Shown here piece by piece: positions 25,149 to 35,427 of a DNA stretch of 64,000 nucleotides. Every line of letters starts with the position of its first letter. The stretch's first letter is position 1. The notes beneath the pieces were generated by a model, which ran no database searches, was not told where the DNA came from, and saw only the letters and a list, made by a program, of their open reading frames with translations. The translations under genes were made by a program, and so were the position numbers. Origin of the DNA: Knoellia sp. p5-6-4 (GTDB lineage Bacteria; Actinomycetota; Actinomycetes; Actinomycetales; Dermatophilaceae); NCBI RefSeq assembly GCF_029222705.1, contig NZ_JARGZF010000002.1, positions 310,001 through 374,000 of the forward strand, given 5' to 3'.

Positions 25149-25793
25149 TCACCGGAGGGTGCGCACCCAGTTCTCGAGCAGGGCGAGTCCGGCCTCACCC
25201 GACTTCTCGGGGTGGAACTGGGTGGCCGACAGCGGGCCGTTCTCGACGGCGGCGACGAAGTCACCGCCGTGGTGGGCCCAGGTGACCCGGGGGGCCACGG
25301 CGGCCATGTGCCCGGAGGGCTCGGCCATGGTCCACTCCTGCACGGCATACGAGTGGACGAAGTAGAAGCGCTCGTCCTCGACGCCCTGGAAGAGGCGGGA
25401 ACCGGTCGGCGGGCGGACGGTGGACCAGCCCATGTGGGGCACGACGTCGGCCTTGAGCCGTGCCACCGTGCCGGGCCACTCCGACAGCCCGGGCTCGGGG
25501 TGGGCACTCGGCTCGTCGGAGCCGTCGAACATCACCTGCATGCCGACGCAGATGCCGAGCACCGGACGGCCGCCGGCGAGCCGAGTCTCGATGAGCAGGG
25601 GTCCGCCGGCGCGGCGCAGACCTGCCATGCAGGCGTGGAAGTTGCCCACGCCCGGCACGAAGAGGCCCGCCGCGGACAGGGCCGCCTCGCGGTCGGCGGT
25701 CAGCTCGACAACGGCCCCCACGTGCTCGAGGGCGCGGACGGCGGAGCGGACGTTGCCGCTCCCGTAGTCGAGCACGACGACTCGGGGGTTCAT
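25149..25793 (-). CDS. hisH: imidazole glycerol phosphate synthase, glutaminase subunit
   Basis: Class I glutamine amidotransferase that feeds ammonia to HisF, 214 residues. The nucleophile elbow is [11 protein letters not shown] (catalytic Cys), and the His-Glu pair is in [13 protein letters not shown]. The oxyanion [10 protein letters not shown] segment is intact. Its partner hisF is not in this window. The start ATG overlaps the stop of the unknown protein gene, and an 85-base gap with one GTATGCC follows. Confidence 0.95.
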   Translation of the reverse strand: MNPRVVVLDYGSGNVRSAVRALEHVGAVVELTADREAALSAAGLFVPGVGNFHACMAGLRRAGGPLLIETRLAGGRPVLGICVGMQVMFDGSDEPSAHPEPGLSEWPGTVARLKADVVPHMGWSTVRPPTGSRLFQGVEDERFYFVHSYAVQEWTMAEPSGHMAAVAPRVTWAHHGGDFVAAVENGPLSATQFHPEKSGEAGLALLENWVRTLR

Positions 25794-26428
25794 GAGGACT
25801 CCTGTCCCGTCTCGGCACGGTGGCGTGCCTCTTCCAGCATGAGTGCGTCGAAGCGGGCGACGACCCGGTGGTCCGGTTCAACGAGCTCGCCCTCCCCGCT
25901 CGGCGGGGCGTCGACGAGGAGCCCCGCCCCGGGCAGGCCGAGCAACGTCATCAGGTCGCCCAGCATGCCGAGCGCGTCGCCGCTGCCGTCGCGCAGCAGG
26001 GCGCCCACCGCGGAGGAGACCCCGCGGGTGCCCGCCCCTGCTGCCGTCAGCAGGTCGCCGGGCCGCGCCACGCGCAGGCCCGGCGCCCGGGCGGCCCCAC
26101 GGCCGGGCTGCCAGACCACCCAGCGCTGGACCGCACGCCAGCCCTGGCCCTGCACCATCACCACGGCACGGCCGTCGATGACGAACAGCCCGAGGGCAGC
26201 GCGCAGCCGGTGCGCGACGGGCCGCGAGGCCAGGACGGTCAACGCGTCGTCGTAGGGCGCCATGGCCCGCGAGGTCGGCTCCGCCGGGAGGACGGCCGTC
26301 CACGACGGCAGGGGGACGACCCGGGTGGCGACCAGCCCACGCGCCGCCCACCGGGCCACGTGCTCGGGCTCACCGCGCAGCAGGAGCACGCCCCGCCCGT
26401 GGCGCGCCGACTGCCACGGCACGCTCAC
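25790..26428 (-). CDS. uncharacterised protein in the histidine operon
   Basis: A 212-residue protein I cannot assign. It has no signal peptide and no clear transmembrane span. The middle has short hydrophobic strands ([27 protein letters not shown]), and the C-terminal half is Gly/Leu-rich, then acidic. The GTG starts three bases after the hisB stop, and its end overlaps the hisH start (ATGA). Similar genes sit between hisB and hisH in other actinobacteria, as far as I recall. It is probably co-expressed with histidine synthesis. Confidence 0.75.
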   Translation of the reverse strand: MSVPWQSARHGRGVLLLRGEPEHVARWAARGLVATRVVPLPSWTAVLPAEPTSRAMAPYDDALTVLASRPVAHRLRAALGLFVIDGRAVVMVQGQGWRAVQRWVVWQPGRGAARAPGLRVARPGDLLTAAGAGTRGVSSAVGALLRDGSGDALGMLGDLMTLLGLPGAGLLVDAPPSGEGELVEPDHRVVARFDALMLEEARHRAETGQESS

Positions 26429-26431
26429 GGC

Positions 26432-27040
26432 CTACAGGCTGCCCTTCGCGCTGGGGATGCCGCTCACGCGCGGGTCGCGCGCCACGGCCGCCCGCAGCGC
26501 CCGGGCAACCGCCTTGAACTGCGCCTCGACGATGTGGTGGGGGTCGCGGCCGGCGAGCACGCGCACGTGCAGGGCGATGCCCGCGTGGTAGGCGAACGAC
26601 TCGAGGACGTGTCGGGTCAGCGAGCCCACGTAGTTGCCGCCGATGACGACGTACTCCTGCCCCTCGGGCTCGCCCGTGTGCACGACGTAGGGACGGCCGG
26701 CCACGTCGACGACAGCCTGCACGAGCGCCTCGTCGAGCGGCACGGTGGCGTCGCCGAACCGGGAGATGCCCCGCTTGTCGCCGAGCGCCTCGCGGACCGC
26801 GTCACCGAGCACGATGGCGACGTCCTCGACCGTGTGGTGGGCGTCGACGTCGAGGTCACCGGTGGCCTTGACCCGCAGGTCGATGAGCGAGTGCTTCGCC
26901 AGCGACAGCAGCATGTGGTCGTAGAAGCGCACGCCGGTGCTCACCTCGCCGACCCCGCTGCCGTCGAGGTTCAGCTCGAGCTCGACGCTGCTCTCGGAGG
27001 TGGTCCGGCTCAGTGACGCGATGCGGTCGGGGCTGCTCAT
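26432..27040 (-). CDS. hisB: imidazoleglycerol-phosphate dehydratase
   Basis: Dehydrates imidazole glycerol phosphate in histidine synthesis; a manganese enzyme of 202 residues. The two metal-binding repeats show as [16 protein letters not shown] and [14 protein letters not shown], with FYDHML and ESFAYHAGI also present. It is the single-function form, without the phosphatase domain of enteric HisB. The ATG overlaps the hisC stop as ATGA. Confidence 0.96.
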   Translation of the reverse strand: MSSPDRIASLSRTTSESSVELELNLDGSGVGEVSTGVRFYDHMLLSLAKHSLIDLRVKATGDLDVDAHHTVEDVAIVLGDAVREALGDKRGISRFGDATVPLDEALVQAVVDVAGRPYVVHTGEPEGQEYVVIGGNYVGSLTRHVLESFAYHAGIALHVRVLAGRDPHHIVEAQFKAVARALRAAVARDPRVSGIPSAKGSL

Positions 27041-28233
27041 GCGGGGCGCTCCTGTGCGGTGGCGGGCACGGTCTCGTGTCCGGGGACGTTGGCGGGGGTG
27101 GGGTCGCCGGCGGTGCCGGCGGTGGACAGCAGCTCGGGGACGACCTCCGCCATCGCCGCCAGGAAGGCGTCGGTCTCGGCCGGGGTGCCGGCCGTGACCC
27201 GAAGGTAGTGGGGGATGCCGACGTCGCGGACCAGGACGCCCCGGTCGAGCAGCGCCTGCCAGGCCACCGCGGAGTCAGGGAGCCCACCGAAGAACACGAA
27301 GTTGGCGTCGCTCGGCACCGGGTCGAGCCCCAGCTCGCGCAGCCCGTCGACGATGCGGTCGCGCTGGTGCTTGATGACCGCGACCGTCGAGAGCATCTCC
27401 GGCGCGTGCCGCAGCGCGGCCAGGGCGATCGCCTGGGTGGGGGTCGACAGGTGGTAGGGCAGGCGCACCAGCCGCAACATGTCGGTGAGCGCCGGCGCCG
27501 CGGCCAGGTAGCCGAGCCTGCCGCCGGCGAACGCGAAGGCCTTGCTCATGGTGCGCGTCACGACGAGGCGCTCGCGCCCCTCGAGCAGGGTCAGGGCGCT
27601 CGGCACGCCCTCGCGGGCGAACTCCTCGTAGGCCTCGTCGACCACCACGACGGCGTCCGCGGCCGCGTCGTGGACCGCCTCGACGAGCTCCAGGGACAGC
27701 GCCGTGCCGGTGGGGTTGTTGGGCGAGCAGAGGAACACGACGTTGGGCTGGTGCTCGCGCACCTGCGCCACGGCCGACTCCACCGTGAGGCCGAAGGGCC
27801 CGTCCGCCCCCATGCCCCGCTTCCCGTCCACCCACCGGGTGCCGACCGTCTCGCTGATGATGGGGTGCATGGAGTATGCCGGCGTGAAGCCGAGCGCGGT
27901 GCGGCCCGGGCCACCGAAGGCCTGGAGGAGGTGCTGCAGCACCTCGTTGGACCCGTTGCCGGCCCAGACCTCCTCAGGCGTGACCTCCACACCGGAGGTC
28001 GAGGTGAGGTAGCCGGCCAGCGCGGTGCGCAGCTCGGTGAACTCGCGGTCCGGGTAGCGGTTGAGGTGCGGCGCGACCTCGGCGACCGCGGCGGTGATGT
28101 CGCGCACCACGTCGTCGGGCACCGGGTAGGAGTTCTCGTTGGTGTTGAGCCGCACGGCGACGTCGAGCTGGGGCGCGCCGTAGGCGGTCTTGCCGCGCAG
28201 GTCGGGGCGCAGCAGCTCCCGCAGCCGGCTCAC
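27037..28233 (-). CDS. hisC: histidinol-phosphate aminotransferase
   Basis: PLP-dependent class I/II aminotransferase of 398 residues. It has [13 protein letters not shown] at the substrate entrance, [38 protein letters not shown], and the PLP lysine in [17 protein letters not shown]. The last roughly 25 residues are a Pro/Thr-rich tail outside the usual fold. The start is GTG overlapping the hisD stop. Confidence 0.95.
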   Translation of the reverse strand: MSRLRELLRPDLRGKTAYGAPQLDVAVRLNTNENSYPVPDDVVRDITAAVAEVAPHLNRYPDREFTELRTALAGYLTSTSGVEVTPEEVWAGNGSNEVLQHLLQAFGGPGRTALGFTPAYSMHPIISETVGTRWVDGKRGMGADGPFGLTVESAVAQVREHQPNVVFLCSPNNPTGTALSLELVEAVHDAAADAVVVVDEAYEEFAREGVPSALTLLEGRERLVVTRTMSKAFAFAGGRLGYLAAAPALTDMLRLVRLPYHLSTPTQAIALAALRHAPEMLSTVAVIKHQRDRIVDGLRELGLDPVPSDANFVFFGGLPDSAVAWQALLDRGVLVRDVGIPHYLRVTAGTPAETDAFLAAMAEVVPELLSTAGTAGDPTPANVPGHETVPATAQERPA

Positions 28234-29561
28234 AGCGCGTCGCCGAAGCGGGCGGTGACAGCCTCGCCGTGGGCCGGGAGGTCCTCGGCGTGGGCCAGGG
28301 TCACCACGTGGCGGGCGACCTCTCTCAGGGCCGACTCGTCGTAGGTGACGACGTGGATGCCGCGCAGGAAGGACTGCACCGACAGCCCGCTGCTGTGCAC
28401 CGCGCACCCACCGGTGGGCAGCACGTGGTTGGAGCCCGCGGCGTAGTCGCCGAGGCTGACGGGGGCCCACGGCCCGACGAAGACGGCCCCGGCGTTGCGA
28501 ACTCCAGCGGTGACCGCCGCGGCGTCGCGCGTCTGGATCTCGAGGTGCTCCGCGGCATACGCGTTGACCACGGCCAGCCCGGCCTCGACGTCGTCGACGA
28601 GCACCGTGCCCGACTGCCGCCCGGTGAGGGCGGTGCGGACCCGTTCGGTGTGCTTCGTCTGGGCGACGCGGCGCTCGAGGGCTGCTTCGACACGCTCGAC
28701 GAGGTCGGGGCTGTCGGTGACCAGCACCGATGCCGCCAGCGGGTCGTGCTCGGCCTGGCTGATCAGGTCGGAGGCGACGTGCTCGGCATCAGCGGTCTCG
28801 TCGGCGAGGATCGCGATCTCGGTGGGACCAGCCTCGGCGTCGATGCCGATCAGGCCCTTGAGCAGGCGCTTGGCGGCGGCGACGTAGATGTTGCCCGGAC
28901 CGGTGACGAGGCTGACCGGCTCGCAGGCCTCGTCCTCGTCGTCGAAGCCGTAGGCGAACGCGGCCACGGCCTGGGCGCCGCCCACGGCATACACCTCGTC
29001 GACGCCGAGCAGGGCGCACGCGGCGAGGATGGTCGGGTGCGGGTAGCCGGCGAACACGCCGCTGTTCTCCCGCTGCGGAGGGCTGGCGACGGCGAGGGAA
29101 CCGACGCCGGCGGCCTGCGCGGGGACGACGTTCATGACGACGCTGGAGGGGTAGACGGCGAGGCCGCCGGGCACGTAGAGGCCGACCCGGTCGACGGGCA
29201 CCCAGCGCTCGGTGACCTGGCCACCCGGCACGACCTCGGTCGTGGTGTCGGTGCGCCGCTGGTCGGCGTGCACGACCCGGGCCCGGCGGATCGACTCCTC
29301 CAGGGCTGCGCGGACGGCGGGGTCGAGGGCCTCGAGGGCGGCGGACAGCACCTCGGAGGGCACCCGCAGCGAGTGGGGGCGCACGCCGTCGAAGCGCTCC
29401 CCCAGCTCGTAGAGCGCCTCGGCTCCACGATGACGCACGGCCTCGCAGATCGGGCGCACCGTCTCCAGTGCCGCCTCGACGTCGAACTCGGCGCGTGGCA
29501 GTGCCTGACGCAGCTCCCGCGTGCTGAGCACGCGGCCGCGCAGGTCGATCGTGGACATCAT
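28230..29561 (-). CDS. hisD: histidinol dehydrogenase
   Basis: NAD-dependent, zinc-containing enzyme that oxidises histidinol to histidine, 443 residues. Marks include [35 protein letters not shown], the catalytic Glu-His region (YAAEHLEI) and [12 protein letters not shown]. Several start codons are close together. ATG 29561 is chosen because TAGAAT ends seven bases upstream, giving a leaderless transcript. It is the first gene of the histidine cluster. Confidence 0.96.
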   Translation of the reverse strand: MMSTIDLRGRVLSTRELRQALPRAEFDVEAALETVRPICEAVRHRGAEALYELGERFDGVRPHSLRVPSEVLSAALEALDPAVRAALEESIRRARVVHADQRRTDTTTEVVPGGQVTERWVPVDRVGLYVPGGLAVYPSSVVMNVVPAQAAGVGSLAVASPPQRENSGVFAGYPHPTILAACALLGVDEVYAVGGAQAVAAFAYGFDDEDEACEPVSLVTGPGNIYVAAAKRLLKGLIGIDAEAGPTEIAILADETADAEHVASDLISQAEHDPLAASVLVTDSPDLVERVEAALERRVAQTKHTERVRTALTGRQSGTVLVDDVEAGLAVVNAYAAEHLEIQTRDAAAVTAGVRNAGAVFVGPWAPVSLGDYAAGSNHVLPTGGCAVHSSGLSVQSFLRGIHVVTYDESALREVARHVVTLAHAEDLPAHGEAVTARFGDAL

Positions 29562-29574
29562 GGGCACGATTCTA
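29562..29574 (-). promoter_or_regulatory. leaderless hisD promoter
   Basis: TAGAAT (29574-29569), then CGTGCCC and ATG at 29561. It is the best -10 match among the leaderless starts of this window. No TTGAC-type -35 is visible. It should drive hisD through sseB. Confidence 0.7.
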
Positions 29575-29657
29575 GGCGGCGCCGGCGAGGCCCCGGTCCG
29601 CGGTCCGGCCTCCGGGAGGCGGTGGCCGTGGTGACCGCCGTTGCGGCCGGGCAGGCC

Positions 29658-30944
29658 TCACGCAGCGCGCGAGGTGCCCTCGGGGAGGCTGAAGGTACGG
29701 TGGACCGCGTCGGCCAGCTCGGTGCGCGGCCAGCGCGCGGCGACCAGCACCAGACCGCCGAGGCTGGCGATCGCGCAGACACCGATGGCGGCCGCCGGGG
29801 TGGTGTGCTGGGAGATCCACCCCGCAAGGAGGTAGAAGGCGCCGGTCGCGGCCACGGACAGGGCGCCGGCAAGGCCGAAGACCCGGCCGCGCAGCTCGGC
29901 GGGCACCATGAGGGTGAAGGTGGACTGCAGCGGCAGCATGTAGGCCTGCAGGGCGCCGCACGCGAACCAGGCGCCCCAGATGGCCGGCAGCGGCGGCTCG
30001 AAGACGGTCACCAGCAGCGGCAGCGGCATCACCAGCGCCATGGCCAGGACGGAGCGGTTCTGCTCCTCGGCGCCGAAACGGCTCACCACGAGCAGGCCCA
30101 CGACCGCGCCGAGGATCGGGGCCGCCATGAGCATGCCGCCCCAGCCGGGCTGGTCGGTGTGGGTGTTGACGTAGGGGATCGCGACGGCCTCGGGAGCGGC
30201 CATCGCCAGGGTGCTCGTGATGCTGAGCAGCAGCAGCGAGGTGAGCACGCGGTTGTGGAACAGGTGGCGCCCACCCTCGAGGACGTCGCGCACGAACCCG
30301 GAGATGCCCTCCTGGGCCATGCCGACGGGGTCGCGTCGCGGCACCACCACGGCGAGCACCGCCGCGGCGACGAGGAACGTGACGAGGTCGAAGAACAGGC
30401 CCTGCACCGGGCTGGTCATCGTCACCACCAGGCCGCCGACGGCCAGGCCGATCGCCTGGTTGGTCTGCTCGGCGAGGGTGGTGAGCCCGAAGGCCTTGCT
30501 GTAGAGGCGCCGGTTGGCGAAGAGGTCGGTGAGCAGCATCTGGTTGGCCGCCACCGTCGGCCCGCCCGCGAGCTCGAGGAGGAACAGCAGCACGAGCAGC
30601 AGCCCCACCGGCGCCGACGACACGGTGGCCGCCAGCAGCGCGATGACGAAGAGCGCCCGCACCAGGTGGCTGCCGATGAGCACGTACTTGTAGGGCAGCC
30701 GGTCGGCGAAGGGCGAGAGCACCATGCGGCCGAAGACGCTCGGGAGCATCGAGACGGCGAACGTGGCGGCGGTGGCCACGGCGGACCCGGTGCGCTCGAA
30801 CACCACTGCCGCCACGGTGATCCGCGCGATGTAGTCGCCCCAGGTCGACAGGGACGAGGCAAGGAAGAACGGAAGGAACGCGGGTGCCCGCAAGACCTCC
30901 CCGTAGGACGGCACGCCGTCCCCCCTCCAGCCCCTCTGCCGCAT
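29658..30944 (-). CDS. MFS transporter (enterobactin-exporter-like)
   Basis: Major facilitator protein of 428 residues with about 12 hydrophobic spans. It begins MRQRGWRGDGVPSYGEVL, then FFLASSLSTWGDYIARI. The motif-A-like loop is SPFADRLPYKYVLIG, and the second half shows PAELRGRVFGLAGALS, both as in the MFS_3/EntS branch. The substrate is unknown. An upstream open frame continues through glnE but is out of glnE's frame. The start ATG 30944 lies six bases after a TACGGT -10. Confidence 0.87.
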   Translation of the reverse strand: MRQRGWRGDGVPSYGEVLRAPAFLPFFLASSLSTWGDYIARITVAAVVFERTGSAVATAATFAVSMLPSVFGRMVLSPFADRLPYKYVLIGSHLVRALFVIALLAATVSSAPVGLLLVLLFLLELAGGPTVAANQMLLTDLFANRRLYSKAFGLTTLAEQTNQAIGLAVGGLVVTMTSPVQGLFFDLVTFLVAAAVLAVVVPRRDPVGMAQEGISGFVRDVLEGGRHLFHNRVLTSLLLLSITSTLAMAAPEAVAIPYVNTHTDQPGWGGMLMAAPILGAVVGLLVVSRFGAEEQNRSVLAMALVMPLPLLVTVFEPPLPAIWGAWFACGALQAYMLPLQSTFTLMVPAELRGRVFGLAGALSVAATGAFYLLAGWISQHTTPAAAIGVCAIASLGGLVLVAARWPRTELADAVHRTFSLPEGTSRAA

Positions 30945-30956
30945 GGGCGAACCGTA
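30945..30956 (-). promoter_or_regulatory. leaderless promoter of the MFS gene
   Basis: TACGGT (30956-30951), six bases, then ATG at 30944. It lies immediately after the glnE stop codon. Confidence 0.6.
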
Positions 30957-30961
30957 CCCCC

Positions 30962-33900
30962 CTAACGGGCCTCGTAAAAGTCGACTTCGACAACTGCCCT
31001 GGCGCGTCGCGCGACCCGCCGGTAGGTCTCGGCGAGCTCGCCGCCGCTGCCCGGCTCCATCCCCATGATCCGGCTGACGCCGTCGGCGACCCGCAGGTCG
31101 GACGGCACGCCCTCGACCGGACGGCCGCGGAACAGGACGGACGCGTTGCGCATGCGGGAGGCGAGCGTCCACGCCGCGCGCAGGTCGTCGGCGTGGGACG
31201 CGTCGATGAGCTCCGCGTCGACCGCGGCCGCCAGCGCCCCGAGCGTCGAGGTCGTCCGCAGTCCCGGCACGTGGTGCGCGTGGCACATCTGGAGCAGCTG
31301 CACCGTCCACTCCACGTCGCTCAGCCCGCCCCTGCCCAGCTTGAAGTGCGTCTTGGGGTCGGCGCCGCGGGGCAGCCGCTCGGCCTCCATGCGAGCCTTG
31401 AGCCGCCGGATCTCGCGCACCTCCCGGGGGCCGAGGCCGTCTTCGGGCCAGCGCAGCGGGTCGATGAGCTCCACGAACCGCCGCCCGAGCTCGGGGTCGC
31501 CGGCGATCGGACGGGCCCGCAGCAACGCCTGTGACTCCCAGGTCAGGGACCAGCGCTCGTAGTAGGCGCGGTAGCTGTCGAGGCTGCGCACCAGCGGGCC
31601 GTTCTTGCCCTCCGGGCGCAGGTCGGCGTCGAGGCCGAGCTGCGGGTCCGGGCCCTGGCTGCCGAGCAGGCGGCGCAGCTCCTGCACCACCTCCAGTGCC
31701 TGGTCCTGCGCCTCGGCCTCGGAGGTGCCGTCGCACGGCTGGTGGACGAACATGACGTCGGCGTCGCTGCCGTAGCCGGTCTCGGCCCCGCCGAGCCGGC
31801 CCATCCCGACGACGAGCACGGATGTGACGAGCCGGCCGTCGCTGCGTTCGGCGACGACGCGCTGGGCCACGTCGAGGCTCGTCTCGACCAGCGCCGACGT
31901 CACGTCGCTCAGGGCCCGCCCGACGCCCTCGAGGTCGAGCTGGCCGGTCAGGTCGGCCACCGCGATCCGGAAGAGCTCGTGCCGGCGCACGCTGCGGGCC
32001 GCGTGCACCGCGCGCTCGGGGTCGCCCTTGCGCCCGGCGGCCGCCGCCATGCGGAGCAGCAGGTCCTCTCGCGCCAGCGGGGCGAGCCCGCCGCTCTCCC
32101 CCAGGATCGAGACGGCCTCCGGGGCGCCCATGAGCAGGTCCGCGGCGTAGCGGCTGCGGGCGAGAGTGTGGGCCAGGCGTTCTGCGGCCGAGCCCTCGTC
32201 GCGCAGGAGGCGCAGGTACCAGTGCGTGGAGCCGAGGTCGTCGCTCACCTTGCGGAACGCGAGCAGGCCGCCGTCGGGGTCGGCCTCGTCGGCGAACCAG
32301 CCGAGCATCACCGGCAGGAGCGTCCGCTGGATCGCCGCCCGGCGGCTCACCCCCGCCGTCAGCGCCTCGAGGTGGCGCATGGCCCCGGCCGAGTCGCGGA
32401 AGCCGAGCGCCGCCAGCCGCTCGCGCGCCGCCTCCGGCGCCAGGCGGGCCTCGGAGGTGCTCAGCCGCGCCACGGCAGCGAGCAGCGGCCGGTAGAACAG
32501 CCGTTCGTGGATCCGGCGGACCTCCCGGGCCTGCTGCTGCCACCGGGCCACCACCTCGGACTGTGCCTCCCGGCGGTAGCCCAGGCCCCGTCCCAGGCGG
32601 CGCAGGTCGGCCTCGGCCGTCGGCATCAGGTGGGTACGCCGGAGCCGGTGGAGCTGGATGCGGTGCTCGAGGGTGCGCAGGAAGCGGTAGCTCTCGTCGA
32701 GCGCCGCCGCGTCGTCGCGGCCGACGTAGCCGCCGCGGGCCAGGGCCCCGAGCGCCTCGAGGGTGGTGCCCGAGCGCAGCGAGTCATCGGCCCTGCCGTG
32801 CACCAGCTGGAGCAGCTGCACGCTGAACTCGACGTCGCGCAGCCCGCCGGGGCCCAGCTTCAGCTGCCGCTCGGCCTCTGCGGCCGGCACGTGCTGCTCG
32901 ACCCGGCGGCGCATCGCCTGCACGTCCTCGACGAAGTTCTCCCGCGAGGCGGCCTGCCAGACGAGCGGGCTGACGGCCTCGAGGTACTCCTCGCCGAGCG
33001 CGCGGTCGCCGGCCACGGGGCGGGCCTTGAGCAGTGCCTGGAACTCCCAGGTCTTGGCCCACCGCTCGTAGTACGCGCGGTGGCTGGCGACGGTCCGGAC
33101 CAGGGGGCCCTGCTTGCCCTCGGGGCGCAGCGCGGCGTCGACGGGCCAGAGCACGCCCGCGGCGGTCGAGGTGGAGCAGGCCCGCATGAGGTGCGTCGCC
33201 AGCGCGGTCGCCGCAGCCAGGGCGGTGGTCTCGTCAGCGCCGTCGGCCGGTTCGGCCACGAAGATGACGTCGACGTCGCTGACGTAGTTGAGCTCGCGAC
33301 CACCCGTCTTGCCCATGCCGATGACCGCGAGCCGGCAGGCGTCGGCCTGCGCGCCCAGCTCCGCCCGGGCGATGACGAGCGCCGCCTCCAGGGCGGCCTC
33401 GGCGAGGTCGGCCAGGGCCGCGGCCGTCTCCGGCAGGGTCTGCGCCGGCCCCTCCGACGTCAGGTCGAGGGCGGCGATGCCGAGCAGCTCGCGTCGATAG
33501 CCCACGCGCAGGGCGTCGTATGCCGTGGCCTCGCCGTGGGCGCGCACCGCCTCGGTGAGGTGCTGCACGCGTTGGGCGACCGTGCGCGGCTGCGCCTCGG
33601 TGACGTCCCGCCAGTGCTCGGGGTGGGCGACGAGGTGGTCGGCCAACGCTGTGGAGGCGCCGAGCACCGCGAGCAGCCGGTCGCGCTCGGGCCCGCGGTG
33701 GCGCAGGGCGGCGATGAGCCCCGAGAGCGAGGCCTCCGGGCCGGCGTCGACGTCACGACGGCGGGGTTCGTCGGCCCGCACCGCCTCCATGAGCCGCACC
33801 AGGCTGAGCAGCGCGAGGTCGGGGTCGGAGGTGCCGCCCAGGGCGTCGGGCAGCCCGTCGCTGAAAATGTCGTCGAGCGGGTCGACGAGCCCGCCCAGCG

Positions 33901-33991
33901 CGGGGTCCGCGAGGAGCTGCTCGGCACGAGCCGCCTCCGCGAAACCCAGTCGCGCCAAGGTGGCGGCTCGGGAGGGCTGGCGGGAGCTCAC
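30962..33991 (-). CDS. glnE: glutamine synthetase adenylyltransferase / adenylyl-removing enzyme
   Basis: Two-headed nucleotidyltransferase that adenylylates and de-adenylylates glutamine synthetase I-beta according to PII/nitrogen status. It has 1009 residues. The N-terminal deadenylylase head carries GGRELNYVSDVDVIFV. The C-terminal head carries GGAETGYGSDADVMFV, each with the catalytic acidic pair, and helical domains between and after. The start is GTG 33991, six bases after TAGGTT. It is next to glnA2, as in mycobacteria, where GlnE acts on GlnA1 instead. Confidence 0.96.
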   Translation of the reverse strand: MSSRQPSRAATLARLGFAEAARAEQLLADPALGGLVDPLDDIFSDGLPDALGGTSDPDLALLSLVRLMEAVRADEPRRRDVDAGPEASLSGLIAALRHRGPERDRLLAVLGASTALADHLVAHPEHWRDVTEAQPRTVAQRVQHLTEAVRAHGEATAYDALRVGYRRELLGIAALDLTSEGPAQTLPETAAALADLAEAALEAALVIARAELGAQADACRLAVIGMGKTGGRELNYVSDVDVIFVAEPADGADETTALAAATALATHLMRACSTSTAAGVLWPVDAALRPEGKQGPLVRTVASHRAYYERWAKTWEFQALLKARPVAGDRALGEEYLEAVSPLVWQAASRENFVEDVQAMRRRVEQHVPAAEAERQLKLGPGGLRDVEFSVQLLQLVHGRADDSLRSGTTLEALGALARGGYVGRDDAAALDESYRFLRTLEHRIQLHRLRRTHLMPTAEADLRRLGRGLGYRREAQSEVVARWQQQAREVRRIHERLFYRPLLAAVARLSTSEARLAPEAARERLAALGFRDSAGAMRHLEALTAGVSRRAAIQRTLLPVMLGWFADEADPDGGLLAFRKVSDDLGSTHWYLRLLRDEGSAAERLAHTLARSRYAADLLMGAPEAVSILGESGGLAPLAREDLLLRMAAAAGRKGDPERAVHAARSVRRHELFRIAVADLTGQLDLEGVGRALSDVTSALVETSLDVAQRVVAERSDGRLVTSVLVVGMGRLGGAETGYGSDADVMFVHQPCDGTSEAEAQDQALEVVQELRRLLGSQGPDPQLGLDADLRPEGKNGPLVRSLDSYRAYYERWSLTWESQALLRARPIAGDPELGRRFVELIDPLRWPEDGLGPREVREIRRLKARMEAERLPRGADPKTHFKLGRGGLSDVEWTVQLLQMCHAHHVPGLRTTSTLGALAAAVDAELIDASHADDLRAAWTLASRMRNASVLFRGRPVEGVPSDLRVADGVSRIMGMEPGSGGELAETYRRVARRARAVVEVDFYEAR

Positions 33992-34003
33992 GCCCCCAAC
34001 CTA
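33992..34003 (-). promoter_or_regulatory. leaderless glnE promoter
   Basis: TAGGTT (34003-33998), GGGGGC, then GTG at 33991. It would let glnE be transcribed independently of glnA2, which ends 31 bases upstream. Confidence 0.62.
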
Positions 34004-34034
34004 GCGGGGACGCGGGGGCCTCCCCGGTCCGGGC

Positions 34035-35372
34035 TCAGAGGCCGGGCAGGTAGCGCTTGAGCTCGAACGGCGTGATCTCGCCGCGGTAGTCGTCCCACTC
34101 GGCGCGCTTGTTGCGCAGGAAGAAGTCGAAGACGTGCTCGCCGAGGGTGTCGGCCACGAGCTCGCTCTTCTCCATCACGCCGATCGCCTCGTGCAGCGTG
34201 GAGGGCAGCGGCTCGATGCCCATGGCCCGGCGCTCCGAGCCGGTCAGGCCCCACACGTCGTCCTCGGTCTCCGGGGGGAGGTCGTAGTCCTCCTCGATGC
34301 CCTTGAGCCCGGCGGCGAGGATCACGGCGAAGGCGAGGTAGGGGTTGCACGCCGAGTCGAGGGTGCGCAGCTCGACGCGGCTGCTCTGTCCCTTGGCCGG
34401 CTTGTACATGGGCACACGCACCATGGCGCTGCGGTTGTTGTGCCCCCACGTCAGGTGCGCCGGGGCCTCACCGCCGCCCCAGAGGCGCTTGTACGAGTTC
34501 ACCCACTGGTTGGTGACGGCCGTGATCTCGGCCCCGTGGCGCAGCAGGCCTGCGATGAACTGCCGTCCCACCTTGGAGAGCTGGTAGGGCGCACCGGCCT
34601 CGTAGAAGGCGTTGCTCTCGCCGTCGAAGAGCGACATGTGGGTGTGCATGCCCGACCCCGGGTAGTCGGAGAACGGCTTGGGCATGAAGGAGGCGAAGAT
34701 GCCCTGCTCGAGCGCCACCTCCTTGATGACCGTCCGGAAGGTCATGATGTTGTCGGCCGTCGAGAGCGCGTCCGCGTAGCGCAGGTCGATCTCGTTCTGG
34801 CCCGGCGCGCCCTCGTGGTGGCTGAACTCCACCGAGATGCCCATGGACTCCAGCATCGTGATCGCGGCGCGGCGGAAGTCGTGGCCCGTGCCGTGCGGGA
34901 CGTGGTCGAAGTAACCGGCCTGGTCGACGGGGTCGGGCTGCTCACCCGCCCTGAACCCCTGCTTGAGGAGGAAGAACTCGATCTCCGGGTGGGTGTAGAA
35001 GGTGAACCCCAGGTCGGCGGCCCGGCCCAGCGCCCGCTGCAGCACGTGGCGGGGGTCGGCCCAGCTCGGGGTGCCGTCCGGGAGCGTGATGTCGCAGAAC
35101 ATCCGTGCCGTGCCGGGGCTCTCACCACGCCAGGGCAGCACCTGGAACGTGGACGGATCCGGCTTCGCCAGCATGTCGGCCTCGTAGACCCGGGCGAAGC
35201 CCTCGATCGCCGAGCCGTCGAAGCCGATGCCCTCCGCGAAGGCGCCCTCGAGCTCGGCGGGGGCCACCGCCACGGACTTGAGTGTCCCGAGCACGTCGGT
35301 GAACCACAGCCGCACGAAGCGGATGTCGCGCTCCTCGATGGTGCGGAGGACGAACTCCTGCTGACGATCCAT
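34035..35372 (-). CDS. glnA2: type I glutamine synthetase, GlnA2-like
   Basis: ATP-dependent glutamine synthetase or a related amide-forming enzyme, 445 residues, as in actinobacterial GlnA2. The active-site blocks are present: GFDGSAIEGFARVYEADM, FYTHPEIEFFLL, the GQNEIDLRYADAL metal ligands, the SGMHTHMSL ATP site and NRSAMVRVPMY. The classic adenylylation tyrosine motif NLYDLPPEE is not in its usual place. The upstream CAGGAT-N7-ATG is a weak leaderless match; AGGA could equally be a ribosome site. Confidence 0.94.
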   Translation of the reverse strand: MDRQQEFVLRTIEERDIRFVRLWFTDVLGTLKSVAVAPAELEGAFAEGIGFDGSAIEGFARVYEADMLAKPDPSTFQVLPWRGESPGTARMFCDITLPDGTPSWADPRHVLQRALGRAADLGFTFYTHPEIEFFLLKQGFRAGEQPDPVDQAGYFDHVPHGTGHDFRRAAITMLESMGISVEFSHHEGAPGQNEIDLRYADALSTADNIMTFRTVIKEVALEQGIFASFMPKPFSDYPGSGMHTHMSLFDGESNAFYEAGAPYQLSKVGRQFIAGLLRHGAEITAVTNQWVNSYKRLWGGGEAPAHLTWGHNNRSAMVRVPMYKPAKGQSSRVELRTLDSACNPYLAFAVILAAGLKGIEEDYDLPPETEDDVWGLTGSERRAMGIEPLPSTLHEAIGVMEKSELVADTLGEHVFDFFLRNKRAEWDDYRGEITPFELKRYLPGL

Positions 35373-35427
35373 GTGACGAATCCTGCCCTACTCGTGTTTC
35401 CGGGTCGTTACGGCACCACAGGGCGGC

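Noticed and set aside
29658-32543. Very long frame apparently fusing an MFS protein to upstream sequence
   Set aside because: The upstream part is an alternative frame of glnE and is Arg/Gly/Ala low-complexity; the MFS protein has its own ATG and -10 at 30944-30956.
34035-35372. YDLPPE in GlnA2 as an adenylylation site
   Set aside because: It looks like the NLYDLPPEE loop of GlnA1, but in alignment by eye it falls about ten residues before that position, which here is DVWGLTG. A GlnE target tyrosine cannot be claimed.
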